DNA of 64,000 nt from Nibribacter ruber (GTDB lineage Bacteria > Bacteroidota > Bacteroidia > Cytophagales > Hymenobacteraceae). This document shows, piece by piece, positions 33,205-44,648 of this stretch. Each line of letters starts with the position of its first letter. Position 1 is the first letter of the stretch. The notes under the pieces are model-generated. The model did no database searches, had not been told where the DNA came from, and saw only the letters and a list, made by a program, of their open reading frames with translations. Made by a program: the position numbers and the translations under genes. The stretch is taken from positions 3,595,001 to 3,659,000 of the forward strand of contig NZ_CP047897.1 of assembly GCF_009913235.1 (NCBI RefSeq), in the 5' to 3' direction.

Positions 33205-33894
33205 ATGGCTAGAATTTCTAAAAACAGAAAAGCAGTTTTAGCGAAGTACGATCCTGCCAAGGAGTACGCATTGTTAGAGGCTGCGGGCGTAGTGAAGGAT
33301 ATTACCTTCACAAAGTTCGATGCATCCGTTGACATTGACGTGCGTTTGGGGGTTGATCCTCGCAAAGCTGATCAAATGGTAAGAGGTGTTGTGACACTTC
33401 CCCACGGAACCGGTAAAGATGTTCGTGTATTGGTACTTTGCACGCCTGACAAAGAGCAGGAAGCAAAAGATGCAGGAGCAGACTTCGTAGGTTTAGATGA
33501 GTACATCCAAAAAATTGAAAAAGGGTGGACTGACATTGATGTTATCATTACCATGCCAGCGGTAATGGCTAAAGTTGGTAGACTAGGTAGAATCCTTGGT
33601 CCACGTAACTTGATGCCAAACCCTAAAGCAGGTACTGTAACTACTGACGTTGCTAAAGCAGTGAAAGAAGTTAAAGCTGGTAAAATCGACTTTAAAGTTG
33701 ATAAAACCGGTATCATTCACACTAGCATCGGGAAAGTTTCTTTTGGACCTGAGCAGCTAGCTGAGAACGCCACAGAAGTGCTTGCCACTTTGAACCGTTT
33801 GAAGCCGTCTTCTGCCAAAGGAACTTATATTAGAAGCATCACATTGTCTAGCACAATGAGCCCTGGTGTAGTGGTTGATAAAAACTCTATTTAA
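33205..33894 (+). CDS. rplA: Ribosomal protein uL1
   Basis: A 229-residue protein of the L1 stalk. It shows the signature [15 protein letters not shown], [17 protein letters not shown] strand and C-terminal [11 protein letters not shown]. In other bacteria L1 represses its own operon by binding the rplK leader; no leader site was identified here. Confidence 0.97.
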   Translation: MARISKNRKAVLAKYDPAKEYALLEAAGVVKDITFTKFDASVDIDVRLGVDPRKADQMVRGVVTLPHGTGKDVRVLVLCTPDKEQEAKDAGADFVGLDEYIQKIEKGWTDIDVIITMPAVMAKVGRLGRILGPRNLMPNPKAGTVTTDVAKAVKEVKAGKIDFKVDKTGIIHTSIGKVSFGPEQLAENATEVLATLNRLKPSSAKGTYIRSITLSSTMSPGVVVDKNSI

Positions 33895-33906
33895 CGAGAC
33901 GAAGAG

Positions 33907-34434
33907 ATGACAAGAGAAGAAAAAGAAATCATTGTACAGGATTTGAGCGAAAAGTTTGCTCAGTCTGGATTCTTCTACATCACTGATGCTTCAGAACTGA
34001 CGGTAGCCACTATCAATAGCTTCAGAAGACTTTGTTTTGACAGAGGGATTGAATACAAAGTGTACAAAAACACTTTGATCCGCAAAGCCCTAGATACTCT
34101 TGATACAGATACATCTTCAATGGATGTAGCCTTGAAAGGTTCTTCTGGGATTTTGTTTGCCAACGGTGCAGGAAACGGTCCAGCTAAATTGCTGAAAGAC
34201 TTCCGCAAGACTGGCGCAAAAAAGCCGCTTTTGAAAGGTGCTTACATTGACAGCAGCATTTACTTAGGTGAAGAGCAGTTGGATGCCTTGAGCAACATCA
34301 AATCAAAAGAGGAATTACTGGGAGACCTTATCGCACTTCTTCAGTCACCAGCCAAAAACGTTATCTCTGCTCTTCAGAGCGGTGGAAACATCCTGGCCGG
34401 CGTAGTGAAGACTTTATCAGAGAGAGAACAATAA
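33907..34434 (+). CDS. rplJ: Ribosomal protein uL10
   Basis: A 175-residue protein forming the base of the L7/L12 stalk. The N-terminal RNA-binding domain (FAQSGFFYITDASELTVATINSFRR, YKVYKNTLIRKAL) is complete, and the C-terminal helix that holds L12 dimers ends the protein. It is followed by rplL after 36 bases. Confidence 0.96.
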   Translation: MTREEKEIIVQDLSEKFAQSGFFYITDASELTVATINSFRRLCFDRGIEYKVYKNTLIRKALDTLDTDTSSMDVALKGSSGILFANGAGNGPAKLLKDFRKTGAKKPLLKGAYIDSSIYLGEEQLDALSNIKSKEELLGDLIALLQSPAKNVISALQSGGNILAGVVKTLSEREQ

Positions 34435-34470
34435 ACTTAAATTTAAAACAACTTTTAATTACTAATAAAA

Positions 34471-34851
34471 ATGGCAGATTTGAAAGCATTCGCTGAGCAG
34501 TTGGTTAACTTAACTGTTAAAGAAGTTAATGAACTTGCTACGATCCTTAAGGATGAGTATGGTATTGAGCCAGCAGCAGCTGCTCCTGTTATGATGGCTG
34601 GTGGTGCTGGTGGAGACGCTGGAGCTGCTGCAGAAGAGAAAACATCTTTTGATGTTATTCTTAAGTCAGCAGGTGCTTCTAAGCTAGCAGTAGTGAAGCT
34701 AGTTAAAGAATTGACTGGCCTTGGCTTGAAAGAAGCAAAAGAACTAGTTGATGGTGCTCCAAAGCCTTTGAAAGAAGGTGTTGATAAAAACGAAGCTGAT
34801 TCATTGAAGAAAGCTTTGGAAGAAGCTGGTGCTGAAGTGGAGGTTAAGTAA
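34471..34851 (+). CDS. rplL: Ribosomal protein bL12 (L7/L12)
   Basis: A 126-residue stalk protein. The N-terminal dimer helix, an Ala/Gly hinge ([22 protein letters not shown]) and the C-terminal factor-binding domain ([43 protein letters not shown]) are complete. A hairpin that may thin out transcription before rpoB lies 34 bases after the stop. Confidence 0.97.
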   Translation: MADLKAFAEQLVNLTVKEVNELATILKDEYGIEPAAAAPVMMAGGAGGDAGAAAEEKTSFDVILKSAGASKLAVVKLVKELTGLGLKEAKELVDGAPKPLKEGVDKNEADSLKKALEEAGAEVEVK

Positions 34852-34884
34852 TCCACGCTACATCATCCATTACCACTAAAGGTT

Positions 34885-34911
34885 AGACCTGGCATTTTCG
34901 TCAGGTCTTTT
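34885..34911 (+). terminator. Attenuator-like hairpin between rplL and rpoB
   Basis: AGACCTG/CAGGTCT stem with a 10-base loop, then TTTTCC. Its weakness and position suggest partial termination, lowering rpoBC output relative to ribosomal proteins. Confidence 0.6.
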
Positions 34912-35010
34912 CCTGTTTGTACCTAGAAAGGAATTTCTAGAAAATTTAAGGCAAATGGCTGAAAATCAGCTGTTAGCACGACAAAGTTTAAACGTTTAAA
35001 TCAGACAACT

Positions 35011-38000
35011 TTGGCTACAAGTAAAACGACAGAGCGGATTAATTTCGCTTCCATCAAAAAGGTCATTGAGTATCCTGACTTTTTGGATGTACAGCTGAAG
35101 TCCTTCCAGGACTTTTTCCAATTGGAAACAGCCGCCGAAAACCGCACAGAAGAAGGTCTTTTCAAAGTGTTTGCAGAGAACTTTCCCATCTCTGACTCAA
35201 GAGAGAACTTCGTTCTTGAATTCGTTGACTACCACGTTGACCCACCAAAATACTCAGTGGATGAGTGTATTGACCGCGGCCTAACGTATTCTGTTCCGTT
35301 GAAAGCAAAGCTTCGCCTCATCTGTAATGATGATGACAACGAAGATTTTGAGACAATTGAGCAAGAGGTGTTCTTAGGGAACATCCCATACATGACCGAG
35401 AAAGGCTCATTTGTGATCAATGGCGCCGAACGCGTGATTGTATCTCAGCTGCACCGTTCACCAGGTGTGTTCTTTGCGCAAAGCAAGCACACCAACGGTA
35501 CCAAACTTTATTCTGCCAGAATTATTCCTTTCAAAGGATCTTGGATAGAATTCGCGACAGACGTGAACAACGTGATGTACGCGTACATTGACCGTAAGAA
35601 GAAATTCCCGGTTACCACCCTTTTAAGAGCTATCGGTTACGGTACTGACAAAGACATTCTGGACTTGTTCGGGTTGTCAGAAGAAGTTAAGGCTGATAAG
35701 AAGACCCTTAAGAAAGTTGTAGGTAGAAAGCTGGCGGCAAGGGTTCTTAGAACCTGGACCGAGGACTTCGTGGATGAGGACACTGGTGAAGTAGTTTCTA
35801 TTGACCGGAATGAAGTTATCTTAGAGCGTGACTCTGAGGTAACCGAAGACGATCTGGACATCATCATTGACTCAGGTGTTAAGTCTATCATTCTTCACCG
35901 TGAGAATGTAAACATTGCAGATTACACCATTATCTACAACACCCTTCAGAAAGATAACTCTAACTCTGAGCAAGAAGCCGTAGAGCAGATCTACCGCCAG
36001 TTGCGTAACACAGAGGCGCCAGACGTTGAGACGGCCAGAGATATCATCCAGAAGTTGTTTTTCAGTGATAAGCGTTATGATTTAGGAGATGTTGGTCGTT
36101 ATAGAATCAACAAGAAACTAGGTCTTGACAAAAACTGGGAAGCCAAGGTGTTGACCAATGAGGACATCGTTCTTATTGTGAAGTACCTGATTGGTTTGAT
36201 TAACTCACGTGCCGTAGTGGATGATATTGACCACTTAAGTAACCGTAGAGTAAGAACCGTTGGCGAGCAGTTGTATGCGCAGTTTGGAGTTGGCCTTGCC
36301 CGTATGGCCAGAACCATCAAAGAGCGTATGAACGTCCGTGACAACGAGGAGTTCAAACCAGTAGATTTGATCAATGCCAGAACATTGTCATCTGTGATCA
36401 ACTCTTTCTTTGGTACCAATCAGTTGTCTCAGTTCATGGACCAGACCAACCCGCTGGCAGAAATCACACACAAGCGTAGAGTTTCTGCACTAGGGCCAGG
36501 AGGTCTATCCAGAGAGCGTGCCGGTTTTGAGGTTCGTGACGTTCACTACACCCACTACGGCCGTCTTTGTACCATTGAAACTCCAGAGGGGCCAAACATT
36601 GGTTTGATTTCTTCTCTGTGCGTGCACGCACGTGTAAACAGCATGGGCTTTATTGAGACACCTTACAGAAATGTGGTGAACGGTAAAGTAGATGTAACGT
36701 CTACCGTGAAATACCTGACTGCTGAAGAAGAAGATACCCACCACATTGCGCAGGCCAACGCCCGCATTGATGAAGAGGGTAACTTTGTAAACGATAAAGT
36801 AAAAGGTCGTTTTGAAGGTGACTTCCCGGTGGTAGAGCCAGAGCGCTATACCTACATGGACGTTGCTCCAAACCAAATCGTATCAGTAGCTGCGTCTTTG
36901 ATTCCTTTCTTGGAGCATGACGATGCTAACCGTGCCTTGATGGGATCTAACATGCAGCGCCAGGCGGTTCCTCTGGTGAAGCCACAGGCTCCAATTGTAG
37001 GAACAGGTCTAGAAGGCAGAGCCGCTTTGGACTCCAGAGCATTGGTGCGTGCTGAAGGCGAAGGGGAAGTACACTTTGTAGATGCTGACAGAATCATCAT
37101 CCGTTACGACTTAAGCGATGCGGAGAAACTGGTGAGCTTTGATGCAGAATTTGTCACTTATGACTTGATCAAATTCCGTCGTACTAACCAAGACACTTGT
37201 ATCAACCTGACTCCTTTGGTGAAAAAAGGAGAGAAGGTGACGTTGGGTCAACCATTGTGCGAAGGATATGCTACTAACCAAGGTGAACTTGCCCTGGGTA
37301 GGAACTTACAGGTTGCGTTCATGCCTTGGCAAGGATACAACTTTGAAGATGCGATTGTTATCTCTGAGCGCGTAGTGAGAGATGACATCTTTACTTCTAT
37401 TCACATTGAAGAGTTTGAGCTGGAAGTTCGTGAGACGAAGCGTGGCGAAGAGGAATTAACCTCTGAGATCCCGAACGTGAGCGAAGAAGCCGTTCGTAAC
37501 CTAGATGAGAATGGTATCATTAGAATTGGTGCCGAGGTACGTGAAGGTGATATTCTGATTGGTAAAATCACTCCTAAAGGAGAGACGGATCCAACGCCAG
37601 AGGAGAAATTGCTTCGTGCCATCTTCGGTGACAAAGCCGGTGATGTGAAGGATGCTTCCTTGAAAGCGCCGCCATCTTTGAACGGGGTAGTGATTGAGAC
37701 CAAACTTTTCTCTCGTCCTAAGAAAGACAAAAACCTGCGGGCCAAGTCTAAGAAGGAAGTGGAAGAACTGAAGGCAAAATACAACAGCGAACTCAAAGCC
37801 GTGAAGAACGTGATGATTGAGAAGCTGGTAACGTTGCTGGAAGGCAAAACGAGCCAAGGTGTTCGTCACCGTTTTGGAGATGAGATGCTGGCCAAAGGTG
37901 CCAAGTTTGGTAAGAAGAACATCACTGAGGCACTTTTCCCTGACAAAAACCCTTATAAGGACGAAAGCAACTATGCCGTAGCCGAAGAGGTGAACATGTT

Positions 38001-38883
38001 CAAGGACTTGATCCTGGAAGGATGGACCGCAGATGAGCAGACCAACAAGATGTTGCTGGAACTGGTGAAAAACTACACCAAGCGCCGCAACACTATCTCT
38101 GCTCGTTTCAAACGCGATCGCTTTACCCTGGAGGTAGGAGATGAGTTGCCAGCTGGTATTGTGCAATTGGCCAAAGTATACATCGCTAAGAAGCGTAAGC
38201 TGAAAGTAGGTGATAAGATGGCTGGTCGTCACGGTAACAAAGGGGTTGTAGCTCGTATCGTGCGCGATGAGGACATGCCATTCCTGGAAGATGGAACGCC
38301 AATGGACATCGTGTTGAACCCGCTGGGTGTACCATCTAGGATGAACATTGGTCAGATCTACGAAACCGTATTAGGTTGGGCAGGTCTGAAACTGGGACGT
38401 AAATACGCTACGCCAATCTTTGACGGCGCTTCTGAAGACGAAGTATCTGCAGAGTTGACAGCGGCGGGCGTTCCACGTTATGGACGTACCTACTTATTTG
38501 ATGGTTTAAGCGGAGATCGTTTTGACCAGCCGGTAACCGTTGGTGTGATTTACATGCTGAAACTAGGTCACTTGGTAGATGATAAGATGCACGCCCGTTC
38601 TATTGGACCATACTCCTTGATTACGCAGCAGCCATTGGGTGGTAAAGCCCAGTTTGGTGGTCAGCGTTTCGGTGAGATGGAGGTGTGGGCATTGGAGGCC
38701 TTTGGTGCCGCCAACGTTCTACAGGAAATCCTGACCGTGAAGTCTGATGACGTGATTGGTCGTGCGAAGGCCTATGAAGCCATTGTAAAAGGAGACGTGT
38801 TGCCTAAGCCAAATATCCCTGAGTCCTTTAACGTGTTAATTCACGAACTCAGAGGTCTGGCCCTGGAGATTACGCTGGACTAA
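35011..38883 (+). CDS. rpoB: RNA polymerase beta subunit
   Basis: A 1290-residue subunit. The most upstream plausible start is a TTG codon giving [17 protein letters not shown]; no ATG fits near the conserved N-terminus. Recognised regions: the rifampicin pocket [47 protein letters not shown] with wild-type-looking D, H and S residues, [13 protein letters not shown] and the C-terminal [15 protein letters not shown]. It lies 159 bases after rplL and is joined to rpoC by a repeat-containing spacer. Confidence 0.97.
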   Translation: MATSKTTERINFASIKKVIEYPDFLDVQLKSFQDFFQLETAAENRTEEGLFKVFAENFPISDSRENFVLEFVDYHVDPPKYSVDECIDRGLTYSVPLKAKLRLICNDDDNEDFETIEQEVFLGNIPYMTEKGSFVINGAERVIVSQLHRSPGVFFAQSKHTNGTKLYSARIIPFKGSWIEFATDVNNVMYAYIDRKKKFPVTTLLRAIGYGTDKDILDLFGLSEEVKADKKTLKKVVGRKLAARVLRTWTEDFVDEDTGEVVSIDRNEVILERDSEVTEDDLDIIIDSGVKSIILHRENVNIADYTIIYNTLQKDNSNSEQEAVEQIYRQLRNTEAPDVETARDIIQKLFFSDKRYDLGDVGRYRINKKLGLDKNWEAKVLTNEDIVLIVKYLIGLINSRAVVDDIDHLSNRRVRTVGEQLYAQFGVGLARMARTIKERMNVRDNEEFKPVDLINARTLSSVINSFFGTNQLSQFMDQTNPLAEITHKRRVSALGPGGLSRERAGFEVRDVHYTHYGRLCTIETPEGPNIGLISSLCVHARVNSMGFIETPYRNVVNGKVDVTSTVKYLTAEEEDTHHIAQANARIDEEGNFVNDKVKGRFEGDFPVVEPERYTYMDVAPNQIVSVAASLIPFLEHDDANRALMGSNMQRQAVPLVKPQAPIVGTGLEGRAALDSRALVRAEGEGEVHFVDADRIIIRYDLSDAEKLVSFDAEFVTYDLIKFRRTNQDTCINLTPLVKKGEKVTLGQPLCEGYATNQGELALGRNLQVAFMPWQGYNFEDAIVISERVVRDDIFTSIHIEEFELEVRETKRGEEELTSEIPNVSEEAVRNLDENGIIRIGAEVREGDILIGKITPKGETDPTPEEKLLRAIFGDKAGDVKDASLKAPPSLNGVVIETKLFSRPKKDKNLRAKSKKEVEELKAKYNSELKAVKNVMIEKLVTLLEGKTSQGVRHRFGDEMLAKGAKFGKKNITEALFPDKNPYKDESNYAVAEEVNMFKDLILEGWTADEQTNKMLLELVKNYTKRRNTISARFKRDRFTLEVGDELPAGIVQLAKVYIAKKRKLKVGDKMAGRHGNKGVVARIVRDEDMPFLEDGTPMDIVLNPLGVPSRMNIGQIYETVLGWAGLKLGRKYATPIFDGASEDEVSAELTAAGVPRYGRTYLFDGLSGDRFDQPVTVGVIYMLKLGHLVDDKMHARSIGPYSLITQQPLGGKAQFGGQRFGEMEVWALEAFGAANVLQEILTVKSDDVIGRAKAYEAIVKGDVLPKPNIPESFNVLIHELRGLALEITLD

Positions 38884-38890
38884 TGTGATA

Positions 38891-38928
38891 CAGTTTTGAG
38901 GAGATTTCAGAAAAAGAGGCCAAAAACG
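38891..38928. repeat. 38-bp palindromic repeat, copy 18 (degenerate, rpoB-rpoC spacer)
   Basis: The right arm AAAGAGGCCAAAAACG is intact while the left is diverged (CAGTTTTGAGGAG). It starts seven bases after the rpoB stop. Confidence 0.75.
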
Positions 38929-38948
38929 GCTCTTTCTGAAGTCTCCTT
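38898..38948 (+). promoter_or_regulatory. Large hairpin between rpoB and rpoC
   Basis: AGGAGATTTCAGAAAAAGAG and its near complement CTCTTTCTGAAGTCTCCT can form a stem of about 18 pairs closed by GCC/GGC around AAAAAC. Half of it comes from repeat copy 18. No T run follows, so it is more likely an RNA processing or stability element than a terminator. Confidence 0.6.
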
Positions 38949-39007
38949 AACTCACATGAATAGCCTTAAGAACAAAAAGGAGTTTTACATATCTAGCAAC
39001 ACATAAC

Positions 39008-42000
39008 ATGGCGTTAGCAAGAAATAAAAAGTTAGTTCAAGACTTCTCTAAAGTGACCATCAGCTTGGCTTCCCCAGAATCTATCCTGGAGAGATCAAAC
39101 GGTGAGGTGACTAAACCGGAAACTATCAACTACAGAACCTACAAGCCAGAAATGGGTGGTCTGTTCTGCGAGCGTATTTTCGGGCCAGTGAAGGATTGGG
39201 AGTGCCATTGCGGTAAATACAAGAGAATCCGTTACAAAGGGATTATCTGTGACCGTTGTGGAGTGGAGGTAACTGAGAAAAAAGTGCGTCGTGAGCGCAT
39301 GGGCCATATTGAGTTGGTAGTACCGGTAGCACATATCTGGTACTTTAAGTCATTGCCTAACAAAATTGGTTATCTATTGGGTCTGCCCACCAAGAAATTG
39401 GATCAGATCATTTACTATGAGCGGTATGTAGTTATTCAGGCAGGTATCCTAGCAGAAGACGGTGTGAACACACTGGACTTCTTGACGGAAGATGAGTACC
39501 TGGACATGATTGACAAACTTCCTCGCGAGAACCAGATGTTGGACAACCATGATCCAAACAAGTTCATCGCGAAGATGGGTGCCGAGGCGTTACAAATGTT
39601 ATTGGAGCGCATTAGCTTGGATGACTTGTCCTATGACCTCCGTTATTCAGCTGCTCATGAAACATCTCAGCAACGTAAGGCAGATGCCTTAAAGCGCCTA
39701 CGCGTAGTAGAGGCTTTCCGTGATGCTGCTACCAGAATTGAGAACAAGCCTGAGTGGATGGTGATCCGCATGGTGCCTGTGATTCCACCGGAATTGCGCC
39801 CGTTGGTTCCATTGGATGGCGGTCGTTTCGCTACCTCAGATTTGAACGACTTGTATCGTCGCGTAATCATCCGTAACAACCGTCTTAAGCGCCTGATCGA
39901 GATCAAAGCGCCAGAGGTGATTCTCCGGAATGAGAAGCGTATGCTCCAAGAGGCGGTAGACTCACTGTTTGACAACTCACGTAAAGTGAACGCTGTGAGA
40001 GCAGAAGGTAACCGTGCCTTGAAATCTCTATCTGACATGCTGAAAGGTAAGCAAGGACGTTTCCGTCAAAACTTGCTTGGTAAGCGTGTGGATTACTCTG
40101 GTCGTTCTGTAATTGTAGTAGGTCCAGAACTGAAACTGCATGAGTGCGGTCTGCCTAAGAACATGGCGGCTGAGCTTTTCAAACCGTTCATCATCCGTAA
40201 GCTTATTGAGCGCGGTATTGTAAAAACGGTAAAGTCTGCCAAGAAAATTGTAGACAGAAAAGACCCAGTGGTTTGGGATATTCTGGAGAACGTGTTGAAA
40301 GGACACCCGGTACTGTTGAACCGTGCTCCTACGCTCCACAGATTAGGTATCCAGGCATTCCAGCCAAAGCTGATTGAAGGAAAAGCAATCCAGTTGCACC
40401 CATTGGTGTGTACGGCCTTCAACGCTGACTTTGACGGTGACCAGATGGCGGTGCACGTTCCACTAGGACCTGCTGCTGTTTTGGAAGCCTCTATGTTAAT
40501 GCTGGCCGCCCACAATATCTTGAACCCTGCCAACGGTGCTCCAATTGCGGTACCTTCTCAGGACATGGTATTGGGTCTGTACTACGTGACCAAAGGAAAA
40601 CGCACCACTGAGAACGAAGTAATCAAAGGCGAAGGCATGTCCTTCTATAGCGCTGAAGAGGTAATCATTGCCATCAATGAAGGCAGATTGTCTAAGCAGG
40701 CATATATCAAAGTAAGAACCAACATAATGGGCGAGGACGGCCAATTAACTTACAAGTTAATTGAAACCGTAGCCGGTAGAGTTCTATTCAACCAATTGGT
40801 GCCAGAGGCGGTAGGCTATGTAGACGAACTTCTTACCAAGAAGAAACTACAGCAGATCATCTCTCGCGTGTTCAAAGTGACAGGAATGGCCAGAACGGCC
40901 CAGTTCCTGGATGATATCAAAACCCTAGGATTCCAGTCTGCCTACAAAGGTGGTCTATCCATGGGTCTTGGTGACATCGTTATCCCTAAGGAGAAGGACA
41001 TCCTTGTGGCTGAGGCCAAAAAAGACGTAGACGCTGTTTGGGCGAACTACTCTATGGGTCTTATCACAGATAACGAGCGTTACAACCAGGTAATTGACAT
41101 TTGGACGCGTATCAATAACCAAATCACTGAAACGTTGATGAGCCGTCTTGAAAAAGACGATCAAGGTTTCAACTCCATCTTCATGATGATGCACTCAGGA
41201 GCCCGTGGTTCCAGAGAGCAGATCCGTCAGTTGGGGGGTATGAGAGGTTTGATGGCCAAGCCACAGAAATCATTGCAAGGATCCGTAGGGGAAATCATTG
41301 AAAACCCGATTCTATCCAACTTCAAAGAAGGTTTGGATGTAATTGAGTACTTCATCTCTACCCACGGTGCTCGTAAAGGTCTTGCGGATACAGCCTTGAA
41401 AACGGCAGATGCGGGTTACTTGACCCGTCGTCTGGTAGACGTTTCTCAGGACGTAATCGTGAATGAGACAGACTGCGGTACCCTGCGTGGTCTTGAGGTG
41501 AGCGCCTTGAAAGACAATGAGGACATCGTTGAGTCACTGTCTGAGCGTATCTTAGGTCGTGTGAACGTCCATGATATTGTTAACCCGCACACCAACGAGG
41601 TAATCTTGGAGTCTGGTAACGAAATCACTGAGGAAGTTGCCAAAATCATTGAGACCACAGCTATTGAGGCGGTGGAGATTCGTTCGGTATTAACCTGTGA
41701 GACCAAGCGCGGTATCTGTGCCAAGTGCTACGGCCGTAACTTGTCTACCGGTAGAATGGTGCAGAAAGGGGAAGCTGTTGGAGTAATTGCTGCTCAGTCA
41801 ATTGGTGAGCCAGGTACTCAGTTAACACTTCGTACTTTCCACGTGGGTGGTACAGCGTCTAACATTGCGGTAGATGCAGCCATTCGTGCCAAGTTTAATG
41901 GAGTTGTGGAGTTTGAGGATGTAAGAACTATTGATACCACCAATGCCGAAGGTGACCGCGTGAAAGTGGTAATGGGACGCTCTGGTGAAGTAAAAGTAGT

Positions 42001-43324
42001 AGAGAAAGGTACTGGCAAGTTGTTAATTAGTAACCACGTTCCTTACGGTTCATTCTTGATAGTGGACGAAGGACAAGAGGTTACCAAAGGCGACGAGCTA
42101 TGTAACTGGGATCCATACAACGCGGTTATCTTATCTGAGTTTGACGGGGCCATTGAATACGATTCTATTGTGGAAGGTATCACTTTCCGGGAAGAGTCTG
42201 ACGAGCAGACTGGTCACCGTGAAAAGGTAATCATTGAAACAAAGGATAAAACCAAAAACCCTGCTATTGTAGTAAACCCTGCCAACGGTGAGCCAAAAGG
42301 CTATAACATTCCGGTAGGTGCCCACATTACAGTAGAAGACGGACAAAAGATCAATGCCGGTCAGATTGTAGCTAAAATCCCACGTGCCATTGGTAAAACC
42401 CGCGACATTACAGGTGGTCTGCCACGCGTTACCGAGCTCTTTGAAGCACGTAACCCGTCTAACCCAGCCGTAGTGAGTGAGATTGATGGTGTGGTAACAT
42501 ACGGTGGCGTGAAACGCGGTAACCGTGAGATCTACATCGAGTCTAAGGATGGTGTAAAGAAGAAGTATATGGTACCTCTTTCTAAGCACATCCTGGTGCA
42601 GGACAATGACTTTGTGCGTGCCGGTGTTCCATTGTCTGATGGTGCTATCACACCAAATGATATCCTGAACATCCAAGGACCAGGTGCCGTGCAGGAATAC
42701 TTAGTGAACGAGATTCAAGAAGTATACCGTCTGCAAGGTGTGAAGATCAACGACAAGCACATTGAAGTGGTGGTTCGTCAGATGATGCAGAAGGTAAACG
42801 TATTGGATCCAGGTGACACCAGCTTCCTGGAGAACCAGACCGTGGATAAGGTAACGTTCATGGAAGAGAATGACATGATCATTGACATGAAAGTAGTGGA
42901 AGATGCAGGAGACTCAACTGCCATGAAACCAGGTATGATTGTGACGGCTCGTCGCCTACGTGATGAGAACTCCAGCCTGAAACGTCGTGACCTCCGCCTG
43001 GTAACGGTACGTGATGCGCAACCTGCTGTATCAAGACCTACCCTTCAAGGTATCACACAAGCCTCTCTTGGCACGCAAAGCTTTATCTCGGCGGCATCCT
43101 TCCAGGAGACCACTAAAGTTCTTAGCGAGGCGGCCATCAAAGGAAAAGCAGATGAACTGCTTGGCTTGAAAGAAAACGTAATTGTTGGCCACTTAATCCC
43201 GGCAGGTACTGGCTTAAGAGAATACACTAAATTGATTGTTGGTTCTAAGGAAGAGTATGAAGCCCTTTCTGCCAGCAGACAATCAGGTGTAAAATCAAAG
43301 CAAGGCGAACTGCAAGAGAAATAA
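39008..43324 (+). CDS. rpoC: RNA polymerase beta' subunit
   Basis: A 1438-residue subunit. The N-terminal zinc site is C-H-C-G...CDRC, the catalytic magnesium loop is [12 protein letters not shown], the bridge and trigger regions ([12 protein letters not shown]) and the second zinc cluster [13 protein letters not shown] are present. Length is typical for Bacteroidota. The DUF3467 gene begins one base after its stop. Confidence 0.98.
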   Translation: MALARNKKLVQDFSKVTISLASPESILERSNGEVTKPETINYRTYKPEMGGLFCERIFGPVKDWECHCGKYKRIRYKGIICDRCGVEVTEKKVRRERMGHIELVVPVAHIWYFKSLPNKIGYLLGLPTKKLDQIIYYERYVVIQAGILAEDGVNTLDFLTEDEYLDMIDKLPRENQMLDNHDPNKFIAKMGAEALQMLLERISLDDLSYDLRYSAAHETSQQRKADALKRLRVVEAFRDAATRIENKPEWMVIRMVPVIPPELRPLVPLDGGRFATSDLNDLYRRVIIRNNRLKRLIEIKAPEVILRNEKRMLQEAVDSLFDNSRKVNAVRAEGNRALKSLSDMLKGKQGRFRQNLLGKRVDYSGRSVIVVGPELKLHECGLPKNMAAELFKPFIIRKLIERGIVKTVKSAKKIVDRKDPVVWDILENVLKGHPVLLNRAPTLHRLGIQAFQPKLIEGKAIQLHPLVCTAFNADFDGDQMAVHVPLGPAAVLEASMLMLAAHNILNPANGAPIAVPSQDMVLGLYYVTKGKRTTENEVIKGEGMSFYSAEEVIIAINEGRLSKQAYIKVRTNIMGEDGQLTYKLIETVAGRVLFNQLVPEAVGYVDELLTKKKLQQIISRVFKVTGMARTAQFLDDIKTLGFQSAYKGGLSMGLGDIVIPKEKDILVAEAKKDVDAVWANYSMGLITDNERYNQVIDIWTRINNQITETLMSRLEKDDQGFNSIFMMMHSGARGSREQIRQLGGMRGLMAKPQKSLQGSVGEIIENPILSNFKEGLDVIEYFISTHGARKGLADTALKTADAGYLTRRLVDVSQDVIVNETDCGTLRGLEVSALKDNEDIVESLSERILGRVNVHDIVNPHTNEVILESGNEITEEVAKIIETTAIEAVEIRSVLTCETKRGICAKCYGRNLSTGRMVQKGEAVGVIAAQSIGEPGTQLTLRTFHVGGTASNIAVDAAIRAKFNGVVEFEDVRTIDTTNAEGDRVKVVMGRSGEVKVVEKGTGKLLISNHVPYGSFLIVDEGQEVTKGDELCNWDPYNAVILSEFDGAIEYDSIVEGITFREESDEQTGHREKVIIETKDKTKNPAIVVNPANGEPKGYNIPVGAHITVEDGQKINAGQIVAKIPRAIGKTRDITGGLPRVTELFEARNPSNPAVVSEIDGVVTYGGVKRGNREIYIESKDGVKKKYMVPLSKHILVQDNDFVRAGVPLSDGAITPNDILNIQGPGAVQEYLVNEIQEVYRLQGVKINDKHIEVVVRQMMQKVNVLDPGDTSFLENQTVDKVTFMEENDMIIDMKVVEDAGDSTAMKPGMIVTARRLRDENSSLKRRDLRLVTVRDAQPAVSRPTLQGITQASLGTQSFISAASFQETTKVLSEAAIKGKADELLGLKENVIVGHLIPAGTGLREYTKLIVGSKEEYEALSASRQSGVKSKQGELQEK

Positions 43325-43325
43325 G

Positions 43326-43640
43326 ATGGCAGCGACGGAACCACAAGGACAGATCAACATTGAGTTGACTGAGGAAATTGCAGAGGGTCAATACGCCAAT
43401 CTGGCTATGATTGCCCATTCACACAGTGAATTTGTAATTGACTTTATTCGCTTGATGCCTGGAATTCCGAAGGCCAAAGTAAAAGCAAGAGTGGTGATTA
43501 CTCCAGAGCATGCCAAGCGTTTATTGGCTGCTTTGGAGGAAAACATTCTAAAATATGAGCAAAGTTTTGGGGGTATAAAGCAGACGCCGGAAGCCCCCAG
43601 CTTTCCTCTAAACTTTGGTGGAACAATTGGCGAAGCCTAA
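43326..43640 (+). CDS. DUF3467 family protein
   Basis: A 104-residue soluble protein whose start follows the rpoC stop by a single base. Key segments are INIELTEEIAEGQYANLAMIAHSHSEFVIDFIRLMPG and KAKVKARVVITPEHAKRLLAALEENILKYE, the DUF3467 pattern. The family is conserved in many bacteria without a known function; the tight coupling to rpoC here makes a link to transcription conceivable (inference). Confidence 0.87.
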   Translation: MAATEPQGQINIELTEEIAEGQYANLAMIAHSHSEFVIDFIRLMPGIPKAKVKARVVITPEHAKRLLAALEENILKYEQSFGGIKQTPEAPSFPLNFGGTIGEA

Positions 43641-43666
43641 GCCATTAATAATAAGTGAATTAAAAC

Positions 43667-43698
43667 TTTGAATTTGCAAAGCAAAATTTATACCTTTG
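43667..43698 (+). promoter_or_regulatory. Promoter of the rpsL (str) operon
   Basis: TTTG (43667-43670), 20 bases, TACCTTTG (43691-43698), 45 bases before rpsL. Very close to the Bacteroidota consensus. Confidence 0.82.
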
Positions 43699-43743
43699 CA
43701 GACCATTTTTTGAAGAGAGAAATCAGTATAAAAAAGTTAGTAA

Positions 43744-44163
43744 ATGCCTACTATACAACAATTAGTAAGAAAGGGAAGAGAGAAACTAACATCTAAGTCT
43801 AAATCCCCAGCCCTTGACTCATGCCCGCAGAGACGTGGCGTGTGCACGCGCGTTTACACAACCACACCTAAGAAGCCGAACTCAGCGATGAGAAAAGTGG
43901 CTCGTGTGCGTTTGACAAACGGCAAAGAAGTCAATGCTTATATCCCAGGTGAAGGCCACAACCTACAGGAGCACTCTATTGTGTTAATTAGAGGTGGTCG
44001 TGTGAAAGACTTACCAGGTGTAAGATATCACATCATCCGTGGTGCTTTGGATACAGCTGGTGTAAACGGTCGTCTACAGTCTCGTTCTAAATATGGAGCG
44101 AAGCGTCCTAAACCAGGTCAACCAGCGGCAGCAGCAGCAGGTAAAGGCGGTAAGAAAAAATAA
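43744..44163 (+). CDS. rpsL: Ribosomal protein uS12
   Basis: A 139-residue decoding-centre protein. Both streptomycin-sensitivity lysines are present in TPKKPNSA and [13 protein letters not shown], so the gene looks wild type. The C-terminal tail is Ala/Gly/Lys rich and about 15 residues longer than in E. coli. First gene of the str operon. Confidence 0.97.
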   Translation: MPTIQQLVRKGREKLTSKSKSPALDSCPQRRGVCTRVYTTTPKKPNSAMRKVARVRLTNGKEVNAYIPGEGHNLQEHSIVLIRGGRVKDLPGVRYHIIRGALDTAGVNGRLQSRSKYGAKRPKPGQPAAAAAGKGGKKK

Positions 44164-44177
44164 TAAGGATTTAGATA

Positions 44178-44645
44178 ATGAGAAAAGCGAAACCAAAGAA
44201 GAGAATTCTTCTTCCTGATCCTAAGTACAAAGAGACTCTTGTTACCCGTTTTGTAAACTACCTGATGGTAGACGGTAAAAAGAGTGTGGCTTATAAAATA
44301 TTTTACGATGCTTGCGACTTAGTTGAGAAAAGAACTAAGGAGAACGGTCTAGAGACCTGGAGAAAAGCATTGAACAATATCATGCCAGGTGTAGAGGTGA
44401 AAAGCCGCCGTGTAGGTGGTGCTACTTTCCAGGTGCCTACTGAAGTGCGTCCGGATAGAAAGATTTCTCTTGGTATCAAATGGATGATTTCTTACGCTCG
44501 TAAGAGAGGTGAGAAAACAATGATGGATAAATTGGCTGGTGAGATCATCGCCGCCGCCAAAGGAGAAGGTGCTGCTGTGAAGAAGAAAGACGACACTCAC
44601 AGAATGGCGGAAGCCAACAAGGCATTCTCACACTTTAGATTCTAA
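44178..44645 (+). CDS. rpsG: Ribosomal protein uS7
   Basis: A 155-residue protein that nucleates the 30S head. It has the conserved start MRKAKPKKR, VARFVNxLMxDGKKS-type segment ([23 protein letters not shown]) and [22 protein letters not shown]. fusA begins three bases after the stop. Confidence 0.97.
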   Translation: MRKAKPKKRILLPDPKYKETLVTRFVNYLMVDGKKSVAYKIFYDACDLVEKRTKENGLETWRKALNNIMPGVEVKSRRVGGATFQVPTEVRPDRKISLGIKWMISYARKRGEKTMMDKLAGEIIAAAKGEGAAVKKKDDTHRMAEANKAFSHFRF

Positions 44646-44648
44646 TTA

